From Puniceicoccales bacterium (GTDB lineage: Bacteria; Verrucomicrobiota; Verrucomicrobiia; Opitutales; JAIRLM01): 36,748 nucleotides of DNA. The DNA is taken from positions 1 through 36,748 of the forward strand of contig JAITOA010000021.1 of the NCBI GenBank assembly GCA_031290195.1, in the 5' to 3' direction. The notes below the pieces were generated by a model that had not been told where the DNA came from, made no database searches, and saw nothing but the letters and a program-made list of their open reading frames with translations. Shown here piece after piece: positions 23,834 through 32,484 of this stretch (its first letter is position 1; every line of letters starts with the position of its first letter). The translations under genes were made by a program, and so were the position numbers.

Positions 23834-25891
23834 ATGGGAAATTTTCTTTTTTTAGGCACCGGAAATGGCGCCGCACGGCGACGGCTGATTACCGGCTTTC
23901 TTTGCCTGCTTCTGGGTGCCCCCGCGCTCCGCGGCGGCGACGGCGACTGGGCAGACGATGTTTTTGGCGACGGTTTCCGCGTGCTGGAGGGAGAGACCTG
24001 CATTACTGAAGATGCCAACCTGCTCTTTCGTAACGGCTTTTCGTCGGAAAACCAAAATTTATCAGCATCGCTACCCCCCCTCGACACCGTAGGATTAAAA
24101 AAGGAATGCATTCTTCTCTGCGGCAATGGAGGATTGACCGTTGAGGCCGCCGCGAACCGGGTTGCTTTTCAAGTTGTTGGAGATCATGGAGATGGTCCAA
24201 TTCCCTGTGCCATCCGTGTCTGCGGTAGCCCCATTTCACTCCTTTGGGAGCCCGACTTCGACTTCGAAGAAATGCAATACTTCGGCTACGGCAATCGCAT
24301 CGATCTGTCCCATTCTCTGGATATTACCTACCACACCGGAGACGGTGAACCTTCCGAAGAAGTGGGAACGGCCATTTGCGGCAATTTTTTTACAACTCTG
24401 AACCTGCGCGGAGGCAGCGTTGGAGCTCCGAATGGCTTTTCGGGAGTTATTTCTGAAGTTGGAACGGTAAATGTTCACGGCCACTGGGAATTGCCCGATG
24501 GCATCCACCGCTGCCAACGCCTATGCATCGCCGGGGATGGGCACCTGGACCTCGGTGACGGAAAAGTTCGGGCTCAGAACATTTGCTTTTCCGTGGATTC
24601 CACGCGGGAAACCGCCTATCTCCATTGCGGTGGTTTTTCTAGAAAAATAATGGTGGAAGTGATCTTCGACGGGTTTGCCATGGAAAATCCGGATGAGCAG
24701 AGCTACCTTCTCGTCGACGGACTAAGGAACGGTAAAAAGAGTTCCAAACAGCTCTGCCAACTCAATGGGGGCTATCGGTTAACCTCCGATGGTTCCTGTC
24801 TCTACGCTGTCCTAGACTGCGATCCCAGCGTAGGACCCGATTCGCCGAGAAACAGCTATTACTTTGGGCTCCAACCCGGTGGCATTGCGCGACCCCTCCC
24901 GTTGCCCCTTGACCCGGAGGCCGTTGTTCTAAGCTTTGAACTTGAGGTTGACGGAGAAACCATGGCTGCCGCAAAGAATTTTCTCGCCCAAAATGAAGCA
25001 AAGACCCTGGAATTGGCCAGAGGGGGCTGCGATGGTCGGCTCTTTGGGATCGGGTGTACCGGGGATGATCCTTTTGTCTCCATCCTAGCAGCCCACGGAA
25101 AACGGGAAAATGGCGGTGAACCCGATTGCCGGACAACATTTTACGGCATCGTCGGCGGCGCCGACAGGCGCCGGGACCTTTCGCCCAATGGCATGGCTTT
25201 CCTCCGTGGAGGAGTTTTCGCCGGATTCGTCCGCGGCAATGTGAAGTACGCCGATGTATTCCTCGGAGACATTCGCCGTCTAGAGCAGCGAACGGGTCTT
25301 CTGGGAATTTTCGGTGCCTTCGAACGCTCCGATGGACAATCGCGAAAAACCAATGTTGAAGCTTCCCTCAGCGGCGGCCACACGAGAAACGAGCTCCGGG
25401 ATGCGGATTACCGCTGCAAATTTAATAGCTGGGACATTTCCTTGGATTGCAGCTACATTCGCAGTTTGTATGTCCGCAATGGCTGGCAGGTAGGTCCCTG
25501 GGTCGGCGCCACCTACCACCGCATTCGCCAAAATAGCCACGAAGACTCCGAAGCCCAAAGAGTTTCCGCCGTTTCCGCCGACTTGTTCCATACGACCCTT
25601 GGCCTCGCCGCGGAAAGGGAAGGCACGGTGAAAATTTCCGGAAATCGCCCTCTTTCCGCCTACCTTAGAGCCGCCTGGTGCTGCCAGACAAAGCGCTCAA
25701 TGGGAAGTGTGCCTCCCGTGGAACCGCAGCCGCCCAACAACGAATACGGGGACCGCCACTCGGCCCTTATTGTCCTTGGGTTTCGCCAAAAACTCAACGC
25801 CCACTGGGAGATTGGTGGCTCCTGGAACGGCGATTTTAGTAAAAATTACGGACTGAACAAGGTAACAATCGGAGCCGGCTACACCTTCTAG
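23834..25891 (+). CDS. Cysteine-rich autotransporter-like outer-membrane protein
   Basis: A 685-residue protein with a signal peptide: a basic ARRR followed by LITGFLCLLLGAPA, with a likely cut near residue 30. A passenger of about 400 residues with short strand-forming segments follows (GGLTVEAAANRVAFQVV, TTLNLRGGSVGAPNG, GTVNVHGHWEL, GHLDLGDGKVRAQN), consistent with a beta-helix. The last roughly 260 residues alternate strands and turns and end in NYGLNKVTIGAGYTF, the aromatic-terminated last strand of autotransporter barrels. It would be a surface protein exported by Sec and the BAM complex. I count 20 Cys in the mature part, unusual for autotransporters and reminiscent of disulfide-linked chlamydial envelope proteins. 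ATG 23834 is chosen because it gives the signal peptide and follows GCGGGAAAA; longer forms would overlap tadA out of frame. Its 3' end overlaps holB by 4 bp, convergently. Confidence 0.75.
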   Translation: MGNFLFLGTGNGAARRRLITGFLCLLLGAPALRGGDGDWADDVFGDGFRVLEGETCITEDANLLFRNGFSSENQNLSASLPPLDTVGLKKECILLCGNGGLTVEAAANRVAFQVVGDHGDGPIPCAIRVCGSPISLLWEPDFDFEEMQYFGYGNRIDLSHSLDITYHTGDGEPSEEVGTAICGNFFTTLNLRGGSVGAPNGFSGVISEVGTVNVHGHWELPDGIHRCQRLCIAGDGHLDLGDGKVRAQNICFSVDSTRETAYLHCGGFSRKIMVEVIFDGFAMENPDEQSYLLVDGLRNGKKSSKQLCQLNGGYRLTSDGSCLYAVLDCDPSVGPDSPRNSYYFGLQPGGIARPLPLPLDPEAVVLSFELEVDGETMAAAKNFLAQNEAKTLELARGGCDGRLFGIGCTGDDPFVSILAAHGKRENGGEPDCRTTFYGIVGGADRRRDLSPNGMAFLRGGVFAGFVRGNVKYADVFLGDIRRLEQRTGLLGIFGAFERSDGQSRKTNVEASLSGGHTRNELRDADYRCKFNSWDISLDCSYIRSLYVRNGWQVGPWVGATYHRIRQNSHEDSEAQRVSAVSADLFHTTLGLAAEREGTVKISGNRPLSAYLRAAWCCQTKRSMGSVPPVEPQPPNNEYGDRHSALIVLGFRQKLNAHWEIGGSWNGDFSKNYGLNKVTIGAGYTF

Positions 25892-26805
25892 TCGCAGAAA
25901 GATGTCCCAGCCGACAGGGGAAAGGAGAAAATTTCCTCCAAAATAGCCACTTCCGGGCAGTGCATGGAGAGCAGCCAAGGTGCCCGGTTGATTGTCCGCA
26001 GCTGTCGGGAAAGAAAGAGGACTTTTTTTCTCCTTTCTTCTTCGTCGGCAACTAAATTTTCTCCCATCACCGTAAGCACGCATCCGGCTAAATCCGCGAA
26101 AAATTCCATCAAAATGTCGCGGCGCTCCTCCTCCGGTTGCGCCGCGGCTGCCTCCCCGTCCAAAGAAACATCGGCGGATGGCAAGATGTCGGACAGGCAC
26201 TCTCCAATGATGCGGCGAAAATTAATCACCAGACCGTAGACGTCCAGCAGATGGGCGGGGGTCGGACATTCCATGGCGTCGCAAAGAAATTTTTTATAGT
26301 CAGCAAGCAATGTGGTCCAATGCGGATTTCTGCGGCGTGGAGGTGGAGCGGCACATCGGTGCGTCTGGCAGCGGCTACGGACGGTAGCCAACACCTCCCA
26401 CGGACGAGTCGTTGTGAGGACGAAAAAAACTCCGTCCGGCGGCTCTTCCAGGGATTTTAATAGGGAATTTGCGGCACTGCGATGGAGGCGATCTGCCCTA
26501 TGGATAAGGGCAACACGGGGACCCGAACCGCGGGATGAGTGCTGCAGGTTCTCGATAAGTCGGCGGATGCTGTCCACGTCAATTTGCTGCGCCTTTCCAA
26601 GAGGGTAGAGCCTGTGGCAGTCATTGGGATCCATGGGGTCGGCGATAATCTCCACCATCCGCTCCGCCACATTCGCCAAAGAACGCGTGCAAGGACCAAC
26701 GAGAAAAATCCCATGGGAAAGATTCCCCCGCGCTTTGGCGGCGCCGATGGATGCGAGTAAAGTTCTGTCCCCTCCAAGAAAATCGCCGTCCGCCCCAGCT
26801 TCCAC
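25888..26805 (-). CDS. holB: DNA polymerase III delta' subunit (clamp-loader, HolB-like)
   Basis: A 305-residue AAA+ family member of the clamp loader that places the sliding clamp on DNA. The motif order fits delta': GNLSHGIFLVGPCTRSLANV at the degenerate P-loop (no Lys-Thr, so non-hydrolysing, as in delta'), VDSIRRLIENLQ, RVALIHRADRLHRSAANSLL, KSLEEPPDGVFFVLTT, and the SRC arginine-finger region VRSRCQTHRC. The C-terminal collar domain is weakly conserved and short. The start is GTG 26805, decided by AGAGGAG 7 bases upstream. The gene follows glyQS by 76 bp on the same strand. Confidence 0.87.
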   Translation of the reverse strand: MEAGADGDFLGGDRTLLASIGAAKARGNLSHGIFLVGPCTRSLANVAERMVEIIADPMDPNDCHRLYPLGKAQQIDVDSIRRLIENLQHSSRGSGPRVALIHRADRLHRSAANSLLKSLEEPPDGVFFVLTTTRPWEVLATVRSRCQTHRCAAPPPRRRNPHWTTLLADYKKFLCDAMECPTPAHLLDVYGLVINFRRIIGECLSDILPSADVSLDGEAAAAQPEEERRDILMEFFADLAGCVLTVMGENLVADEEERRKKVLFLSRQLRTINRAPWLLSMHCPEVAILEEIFSFPLSAGTSFCD

Positions 26806-26812
26806 CCGTGGT

Positions 26813-26819
26813 CTCCTCT
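26813..26819 (-). promoter_or_regulatory. Ribosome binding site deciding the GTG start of holB
   Basis: AGAGGAG on the minus strand lies 7 bases before GTG 26805. No ATG in frame nearby has a comparable site, so the GTG start is well supported. Confidence 0.7.
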
Positions 26820-26881
26820 AGAAATTTTTCCAGGAACAGGCAAGGGCAATTGCGGAAAACGAAAACTAGAAATAGCTCGGC

Positions 26882-28360
26882 TCAAGTTTCCAATTTTTCG
26901 GTAAAAAACGGTAAAAGTTCCTCCTGGGAAATGCGTATTTGGCTGGCACTGTCCCGTTCGCGGACGGTCACGGTACCATTTTCCAAGGATTCAAAGTCAA
27001 CGGTCACGGCGTAGGGTGTCCCAATCTCGTCCATGCGGCGGTAGCGGCGACCAATGGCGCCGGCGGCATCCCAATCCACGTTCCAATGGTGCCGGAGTCG
27101 CAAAAAAATAATCCGGGAAAGATCCACAAGATCCGCCTTATTTTTAAGCAAAGGAAACACGGCAACCTTAATGGGCGCCAGTCGTGGACAGAGACGCAGA
27201 ACAATTCGCCGCTCACCACCGATCTCGTCCTCGTCGTAGGCAGAACAAAGAATTGCCAAAAAGACCCGATCCACCCCGGCCGACGGTTCGATGACATGGG
27301 GAAGATAGTGGCTCCGAGTTTCTTCGTCGAAGTATTCCAAATTTTTCCCACCGCACTCCCGATGGCGGGAAAGGTCAAAATCTCCCCGGGCAGCAATTCC
27401 CTCGATCTCCTGCGCACCAAATGGATAGCGAAAGGTAATGTCCGTACAAGCCCGGGAATAGTGGGCCAATTTTTCCATCGAATGAACATCCACTCCGAGA
27501 AGTTCTCCGCGAATTCCAATGGATCGGTACCAGTTCAGTCGCAGCTCCGTCCACTCCCCGTGAATACGCCGCCAGTCGGCATCCGGTGCGATGAAGTACT
27601 CCATTTCCATCTGCTCAAATTCCCTGGAGCGGAAGATGAAGTTACGGGGAGTAATTTCATTGCGAAATGCTCGGCCAATCTGGGCAATGCCGAAGGGAAT
27701 TTTCATCCGCGATGTATCCGCCACATTTTTGAAATTCACAAAAATTCCCTGGGCCGTCTCCGGACGCAGGTAGGCGGTGGATGCGGCATCGCTGAGGGCT
27801 CCGACCTGCGTCGAAAACATTAGGTTAAACGCCCGAGGCGCCGTGAGTACCCCGGGAGTCCCCGTGGCCGGGGAAGGAATTTGCGTCAACTCTTCGGGGG
27901 ACGCCTCCGCAATGGGTCTCAGATAAATGGGTTCCATTTCCCCCTGAATGGACAGTTTGGCCTTCAATTTTTGCGCTGCGGCCTCCGCGTGGGATTGCAT
28001 GGCAACATCGTCTAATTCAGTAACGTAGCCAATTTTTTTTCCGCCAACGGAGACGGCGGCGAAAAACAGCTGGTCCGCCCTATAGCGCAACTTTGATTCG
28101 CGGCAATCCACCATCGGATCTGAAAATCCATCCACGTGGCCGGAAGCCTTCCACACCCGAGGGTGCATGATGACGCTGCAATCCAGGCCGACAACGTCTT
28201 CTCGTCTCTGGACCATGTCCTTCCACCAGAGTTCCTTGATATTTTTTTTTAGCTCGCAGCCAAGGGGCCCGTAGTCGAAGAAACCGGCGATCCCGCCGTA
28301 GATTTCCGAGGACTGGAAAACGAATCCGCGGCGCCGGCACAGCGAAAGAATGGATTCCAT
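26882..28360 (-). CDS. glyQS: Glycyl-tRNA synthetase, homodimeric type
   Basis: Class II synthetase charging tRNA-Gly; the 492-residue single-chain alpha2 type, not the alpha-beta type. The N-terminus LCRRRGFVFQSSEIYGGIAG is family-typical. Motif 1 lies around VVGLDCSVIMHPRVWKASGH. A further conserved stretch is GFSDPMVDCRESKLRYRADQ. Motif 2 reads AFRNEITPRNFIFRSREFEQ and MEMEYF, and motif 3 reads SAGVDRVFLAIL. The C-terminal anticodon-binding domain begins near LRLCPRLAPIKVAVFPL. ATG 28360 is supported by the conserved N-terminus although no clear ribosome site precedes it. It lies 21 bp after rpmB, and holB follows, so the three may form one operon. Confidence 0.97.
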   Translation of the reverse strand: MESILSLCRRRGFVFQSSEIYGGIAGFFDYGPLGCELKKNIKELWWKDMVQRREDVVGLDCSVIMHPRVWKASGHVDGFSDPMVDCRESKLRYRADQLFFAAVSVGGKKIGYVTELDDVAMQSHAEAAAQKLKAKLSIQGEMEPIYLRPIAEASPEELTQIPSPATGTPGVLTAPRAFNLMFSTQVGALSDAASTAYLRPETAQGIFVNFKNVADTSRMKIPFGIAQIGRAFRNEITPRNFIFRSREFEQMEMEYFIAPDADWRRIHGEWTELRLNWYRSIGIRGELLGVDVHSMEKLAHYSRACTDITFRYPFGAQEIEGIAARGDFDLSRHRECGGKNLEYFDEETRSHYLPHVIEPSAGVDRVFLAILCSAYDEDEIGGERRIVLRLCPRLAPIKVAVFPLLKNKADLVDLSRIIFLRLRHHWNVDWDAAGAIGRRYRRMDEIGTPYAVTVDFESLENGTVTVRERDSASQIRISQEELLPFFTEKLET

Positions 28361-28381
28361 GGAGACAAATTCCGCGGGGCA

Positions 28382-28615
28382 CTAGGCCGCCTTGGTAATT
28401 TTCCCGGCCTTGATGGCCTTTACACTGACCCACATCCTCCGAATTTCCCCGCTGGGAAGAAGAACACGAATCCGCTGCACATTGGGACGAAATCTCCGCG
28501 GAGTAACCTTAACCACGTGGGTGCCAATGCCACCGCTTTTTTTGGACTGCCCCTTGCGGCAAATGTGGGAGCCCTTGACCGGACGTTTGCCGGTGATGAC
28601 GCAAATCCTAGACAT
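28382..28615 (-). CDS. rpmB: Ribosomal protein bL28
   Basis: A 77-residue basic protein of the large ribosomal subunit. The N-terminus SRICVITGKRPVKGSHICRK and the C-terminal VSVKAIKAGKITKAA are typical of bL28, as is RRFRPNVQRIRVLLPSGEIR. The first Cys pair of zinc-type L28 is only partly present (Cys5 and Cys18). ATG 28615 is preceded by AGGGGGA about 11 bases upstream, so an in-frame extension to 28699 is rejected. It diverges from tsaD with 93 bp between the starts. Confidence 0.95.
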   Translation of the reverse strand: MSRICVITGKRPVKGSHICRKGQSKKSGGIGTHVVKVTPRRFRPNVQRIRVLLPSGEIRRMWVSVKAIKAGKITKAA

Positions 28616-28708
28616 TTTCGAAAATCCCCCTACAAAACAGCCCGCCAGGCAGGCATCAGCGGCGATCACACAGGGAAGGTGCACCGGCGGATCTGTCAAC
28701 GGAAAAAT

Positions 28709-29716
28709 ATGAAGATTCTATCCCTGGAAAGTTCCTGTGACGATTCGTCGCTGGCATTTTTGGACACGGAACGGAGAATTTTTCCCTTCGAAAAAAACCA
28801 TTCCCAGGCACTGCTTCACCGTGAATACGGCGGCGTTTTCCCAAATCTTGCAGCCCGGGAGCATGGAAGAGTTTTCCCGGAACTCATTGCCGCCTGGGAA
28901 AGTTGTGCCTGTGGTCCACCGGACCGCATTGCCGTCACCCGCGGTCCGGGACTTCCCGGCTGCCTGGCCGTTGGACTTGGAGTTGCCCAGTCATTGGCCC
29001 GGCGCCACGGTTGTGACCTCCTCGGAGTGAACCACCTGAGAGCCCACGCGCTCTCTCCATTTCTTCCTCTATGGCAGCAAAATGTCCCCATTGAACCCCT
29101 GCTACCCCACCTCGGTCTTCTTGTGTCCGGGGGAAATACCCTTCTCTTCATTGTCGGAGAAGACTTTCAATTCCAATTGCTTGCCAGAACCCTGGATGAC
29201 GCCGCCGGGGAAGCTTTGGACAAGGGAGCCCGCATGTTGGGGTTGCCCTATCCCGGGGGCGTTGAAATCGAACGCCTTGCCGCCAACGGAGATCCCGCCG
29301 CCTTTGCCTTCCCGCGAGCATTCCGCGGCCGCGACCTGAAATTCAGCTTTTCCGGACTCAAGACTTCCCTGCTGTACCGCTTGAAAAAAATGTCGTCCGC
29401 AGAAATTGACGAACGGCGGGCCAACCTCTGCGCCAGCTACCAAGAAGCCGTCTGTGATGCTCTCCTGGACAAGGTTGACTACGCAATCCGAAATTTTTTC
29501 TGCCGCAGCCTTGGTCTTTCCGGTGGGGTCTCCCAAAATGGCCGCCTGAGGAAAAAAATTACACAAATCGCCGCCGCGGCGGAACTTTCCCTTCTTCTTG
29601 CCCCCGAAAAGTACTGCGGAGACAACGCATCCATGGTCGCCTTCGCCGCCGCCGTCGACCCCATGGTCATTGCGGCGCCCGTTGCCTTTGATCCAAATCT
29701 AAAAATTTACGAATGA
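28709..29716 (+). CDS. tsaD: tRNA N6-threonylcarbamoyladenosine synthase subunit TsaD
   Basis: Transfers the threonylcarbamoyl group to A37 of ANN-decoding tRNAs, together with TsaB and TsaE. Its 335 residues match the family. It is an ASKHA-fold protein with N-terminal ILSLESSCDDSSLAFL (family IETSCDET), REYGGVFPNLAAREH, VTRGPGLPGCLAVGL, the metal-binding VNHLRAHALSPF (HxxxH), LGLLVSGGNTLL, TLDDAAGEALDKGARMLGLP, FSFSGLKTSLLYRL, LGLSGGVSQNGRLRK and YCGDNASMVAFAA. All key positions are there. ATG 28709 fits the conserved N-terminus; the upstream in-frame extension to 28517 would run through rpmB and is rejected. Neighbours are housekeeping genes. Confidence 0.96.
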   Translation: MKILSLESSCDDSSLAFLDTERRIFPFEKNHSQALLHREYGGVFPNLAAREHGRVFPELIAAWESCACGPPDRIAVTRGPGLPGCLAVGLGVAQSLARRHGCDLLGVNHLRAHALSPFLPLWQQNVPIEPLLPHLGLLVSGGNTLLFIVGEDFQFQLLARTLDDAAGEALDKGARMLGLPYPGGVEIERLAANGDPAAFAFPRAFRGRDLKFSFSGLKTSLLYRLKKMSSAEIDERRANLCASYQEAVCDALLDKVDYAIRNFFCRSLGLSGGVSQNGRLRKKITQIAAAAELSLLLAPEKYCGDNASMVAFAAAVDPMVIAAPVAFDPNLKIYE

Positions 29717-29935
29717 ACCATCTAAAGATTTCACATAAACCTATCCCCAGGACGGTCTAATGTTTCCTCTCCACCCCAGCTAGGCCCCCTTTCACAGAGG
29801 CGCGGTACCGGCAAATTAGATCTTCTGTTCCAGCCCCCGCCGTTCCTATGCCGCCCAAACTGCCCGGGAAGTAGGAAGTCGCAGAAAAGAAAATCTTCCC
29901 GAGAAAAACGACTCCCTTCACGGAAAAAGTTCCTC
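29717..29935. other. Convergent intergenic region between tsaD and hppA
   Basis: These 219 bp separate two convergent genes. I see no gene, no convincing intrinsic terminator and no repeat in it; it is C-rich in the first two thirds. Confidence 0.4.
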
Positions 29936-32119
29936 CTAGAGAATACTATGTGTGATTGTAATTCCCACGGTGACGATGGAGACGATGGTCATGAGTTTGA
30001 TGAGGATGTTCAAACTGGGCCCGGCCGTGTCTTTAAAGGGGTCCCCGACGGTGTCCCCAATGACGGCTGCCCGATGAGCCGGAGATCCCTTCCCTCCGTA
30101 ATTTCCTTCTTCGATGTATTTCTTGGCATTGTCCCAGCAGCCGCCCGCATTGGCCATAAAAATTGCCAGCACAAAGCCCGTTGCCAGTGACCCACATAGC
30201 AGTCCAAGCACGCCGGGAACTCCAAAAATAAGACCCATGAGAACGGGGGCAACCAGGGCCAACACCGCCGGGAAAATCATCTCCCGCTGGGCCGCCGAGG
30301 TGGAGATGCGCACGCATTCGGCGTAGTCCGGGTCTGCCTTTCCCTCCAAAATTCCGGCAATTTCCCTAAACTGCCGGCGTACTTCCTCCACCATCTTGGC
30401 TGCGGCCCGGCCCACCGCATTCATTGTCAATCCGCAAAAAACAAAGGAAAGCATGGCACCGATCAGCAAACCCAGGAGCAACTTGGGGTTAAGGACGTGA
30501 ACTTGAAAGTGGTCGAGAAAATCGACGAGAGTGGCATCGGAAACGGCCACACAGCGGGAAAATCCGGGAATTAGATCCCCACCCTTTTGCACCAGATAGG
30601 CGCGGATACCCTCCACGTAGGAGGCGAGGAGCGCGAGAGCCGTAAGGGCGGCGGAACCGATGGAAAATCCCTTCCCCATCGCCGCCGTGGTATTCCCGAG
30701 GGAATCCAGAGCATCCGTTCTCCGCCGAACGGCGGCGCCGAGCCCGCTCATCTCCGCGTTGCCGCCGGCATTGTCCGCGATGGGTCCATAGGCATCGGAA
30801 GCAAGGGTGATGGCGAGGGTGGACAGCATACCCACGGCCGCAACGCCGATGCCGTAGAGTCCCAGGTTGATGGCGGAAAAATCAAAGCCACAGGCAAACC
30901 CATAGGCGCAAATTGTCCCGACGACGACGGCCATGACGGGCAGAGCCGTGGAAATCATACCGGCGCCGATGCCTCCGATGATGACAGTCGCCGGACCGGT
31001 GGTACTCTGTGCGGCAATTTTTCTGGTCGGGGCATAGGCCTGGGAAGTGTAGTATTCCGCCGACTTTCCTATGGCGATGCCGGTCAGCAGGCCAACGACG
31101 ATGGCCCCCCAAATGCCGGGAAAGTTAGGAATGCCGAGTAGCCAGCAGAGAATCAGCGACCCAAGGGCGATGGAAAGCCCGCTACCGCTGACGGAACGGC
31201 TGAGGGAGCGGAGCAACTCCACCATGGAAGCACCTTCCCTGGTTCTCACGGTGAAAATACCGAGGATGGAAAAGAAAACCCCGAGGGCGCCAATGGAGGC
31301 GGGAAGGAGAACGGCCTTCAGCTGCAGGGCGCCGGAGCCTCGGAACGCGGCCGCACCCAGTGCCGCCGCCGCCAGCAAAGACCCGCAGAAAGACTCGTAG
31401 AGGTCTGCGCCCATGCCGGCAACGTCGCCAACGTTGTCCCCGACGTTATCCGCGATGGTGGCCGGATTGCGCGGGTCGTCTTCGGGGATGCCGGCCTCCA
31501 CCTTTCCGACGAGGTCAGCACCCACATCCGCAGCCTTTGTGAAAATGCCGCCACCGACCCTGGCAAAGAGGGCCTGGAGCGAAGCGCCCATGCCAAAGGT
31601 CACCATCATTCCCGTAATGGCCGTTAGCCTGTCTTCCCGTGCGATGGGGACAAAGTGATTCAAGATCCAGAACCAGAAAGAATAATCCAATAGGGCGAGC
31701 CCGACAACGACGAGGCCCATCACGGCGCCGCTGCGAAAGGCGATGCGTAGCCCGGCATCAAGGGAAACGGATGCCGCCTGGGCCGTCCGGGAAGATGCCT
31801 GGGTCGCCGTCTGCATGCCAAAAAAGCCGGCCAAACCGGAGGCTATTCCGCCCGTTAGGAATGCGATCGGCAGCCAGCCATTTTGCAGATGAAACCCGTG
31901 GGAGAGGACGGCCAGCAGCAGGGCAATTGCCAGAAAAACAACGCCGACGATCCTATACTGCTGGAGAAGGTAGGCCCGCGCGCCCCTGCGCACGTGCCCG
32001 GCGATGGCCTGCATGCGGCCATTGCCGGCCGGCTGAGCAAGCATGCGCACGTAGAAACGGCGCGCAAGAACAAGCGCCACGACCGCCGTCATTGGAATTA
32101 GCCAAAAAAAAGAACTCAT
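29936..32119 (-). CDS. hppA: Membrane-bound ion-pumping pyrophosphatase
   Basis: Couples hydrolysis of cytoplasmic PPi to H+ (or Na+) pumping across the inner membrane. It has 727 residues and about 16 membrane helices. The substrate and metal motifs are all present: [20 protein letters not shown] and [15 protein letters not shown], the second acidic motif [19 protein letters not shown], and the C-terminal [20 protein letters not shown]. The segment [19 protein letters not shown] has Ala rather than Lys after GNTT, which in this family marks K+-dependent enzymes. Ion specificity (H+ or Na+) I cannot read with certainty. ATG 32119 has a modest AGGGTG upstream. It is divergent from the 1403-residue gene. 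Confidence 0.97.
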   Translation of the reverse strand: MSSFFWLIPMTAVVALVLARRFYVRMLAQPAGNGRMQAIAGHVRRGARAYLLQQYRIVGVVFLAIALLLAVLSHGFHLQNGWLPIAFLTGGIASGLAGFFGMQTATQASSRTAQAASVSLDAGLRIAFRSGAVMGLVVVGLALLDYSFWFWILNHFVPIAREDRLTAITGMMVTFGMGASLQALFARVGGGIFTKAADVGADLVGKVEAGIPEDDPRNPATIADNVGDNVGDVAGMGADLYESFCGSLLAAAALGAAAFRGSGALQLKAVLLPASIGALGVFFSILGIFTVRTREGASMVELLRSLSRSVSGSGLSIALGSLILCWLLGIPNFPGIWGAIVVGLLTGIAIGKSAEYYTSQAYAPTRKIAAQSTTGPATVIIGGIGAGMISTALPVMAVVVGTICAYGFACGFDFSAINLGLYGIGVAAVGMLSTLAITLASDAYGPIADNAGGNAEMSGLGAAVRRRTDALDSLGNTTAAMGKGFSIGSAALTALALLASYVEGIRAYLVQKGGDLIPGFSRCVAVSDATLVDFLDHFQVHVLNPKLLLGLLIGAMLSFVFCGLTMNAVGRAAAKMVEEVRRQFREIAGILEGKADPDYAECVRISTSAAQREMIFPAVLALVAPVLMGLIFGVPGVLGLLCGSLATGFVLAIFMANAGGCWDNAKKYIEEGNYGGKGSPAHRAAVIGDTVGDPFKDTAGPSLNILIKLMTIVSIVTVGITITHSIL

Positions 32120-32484
32120 AGAAGCACCCTAGATTTATCGAAATCGGAGATGTGCCCAAGAACAGGTAAAGCCAGAAAAAAGCAAGAAATTTTACGCCTC
32201 AGCGGATAGACCGACGGGAACCACCCGCTTTCCGTTCGGGTTAGCCACCATTTTCCTGGGATGCCCCAAAAAAAACGGTGCATGGAACTATGCCGCCGTC
32301 ACCGCCGCCGATAACTTCCCGACTCCGCCGAAGACCAGTCCGTCCGATTTTCCGGCTGGCGGAGGCGGTCGCATCTGCCATTCGGAGCCCAGGAAATAGG
32401 TATCCTCCTTGAAATGAGGAAGTAACGCTTGATTTCTGCTTTTCAGAGGAATTTTATTGCCAATTTCCCATTGGTACTAGACCA
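32120..32484. other. Divergent 365-bp intergenic region before the 1403-residue gene
   Basis: It must hold the promoters of hppA (leftward) and of the large effector-like gene (rightward). Visible items: a small imperfect hairpin near 32218-32243 (AACC..CCG against CGGGTT), AGAGGA at 32445-32450 that is too far from the TTG at 32485 to serve it, and TACTAG (32475-32480), a possible -10 element ending 4 bases before that TTG. I see no -35 match at the right distance and no gene. Confidence 0.35.

Noticed and set aside
23101-24126. Minus-strand open frame of 341 codons across tadA and the autotransporter start
   Set aside because: It crosses two well-supported plus-strand genes and its product is Ser/Arg/Pro-rich shadow sequence.
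28517-28708. In-frame upstream extension of tsaD
   Set aside because: It runs antisense through rpmB, and the conserved TsaD N-terminus begins at 28709.
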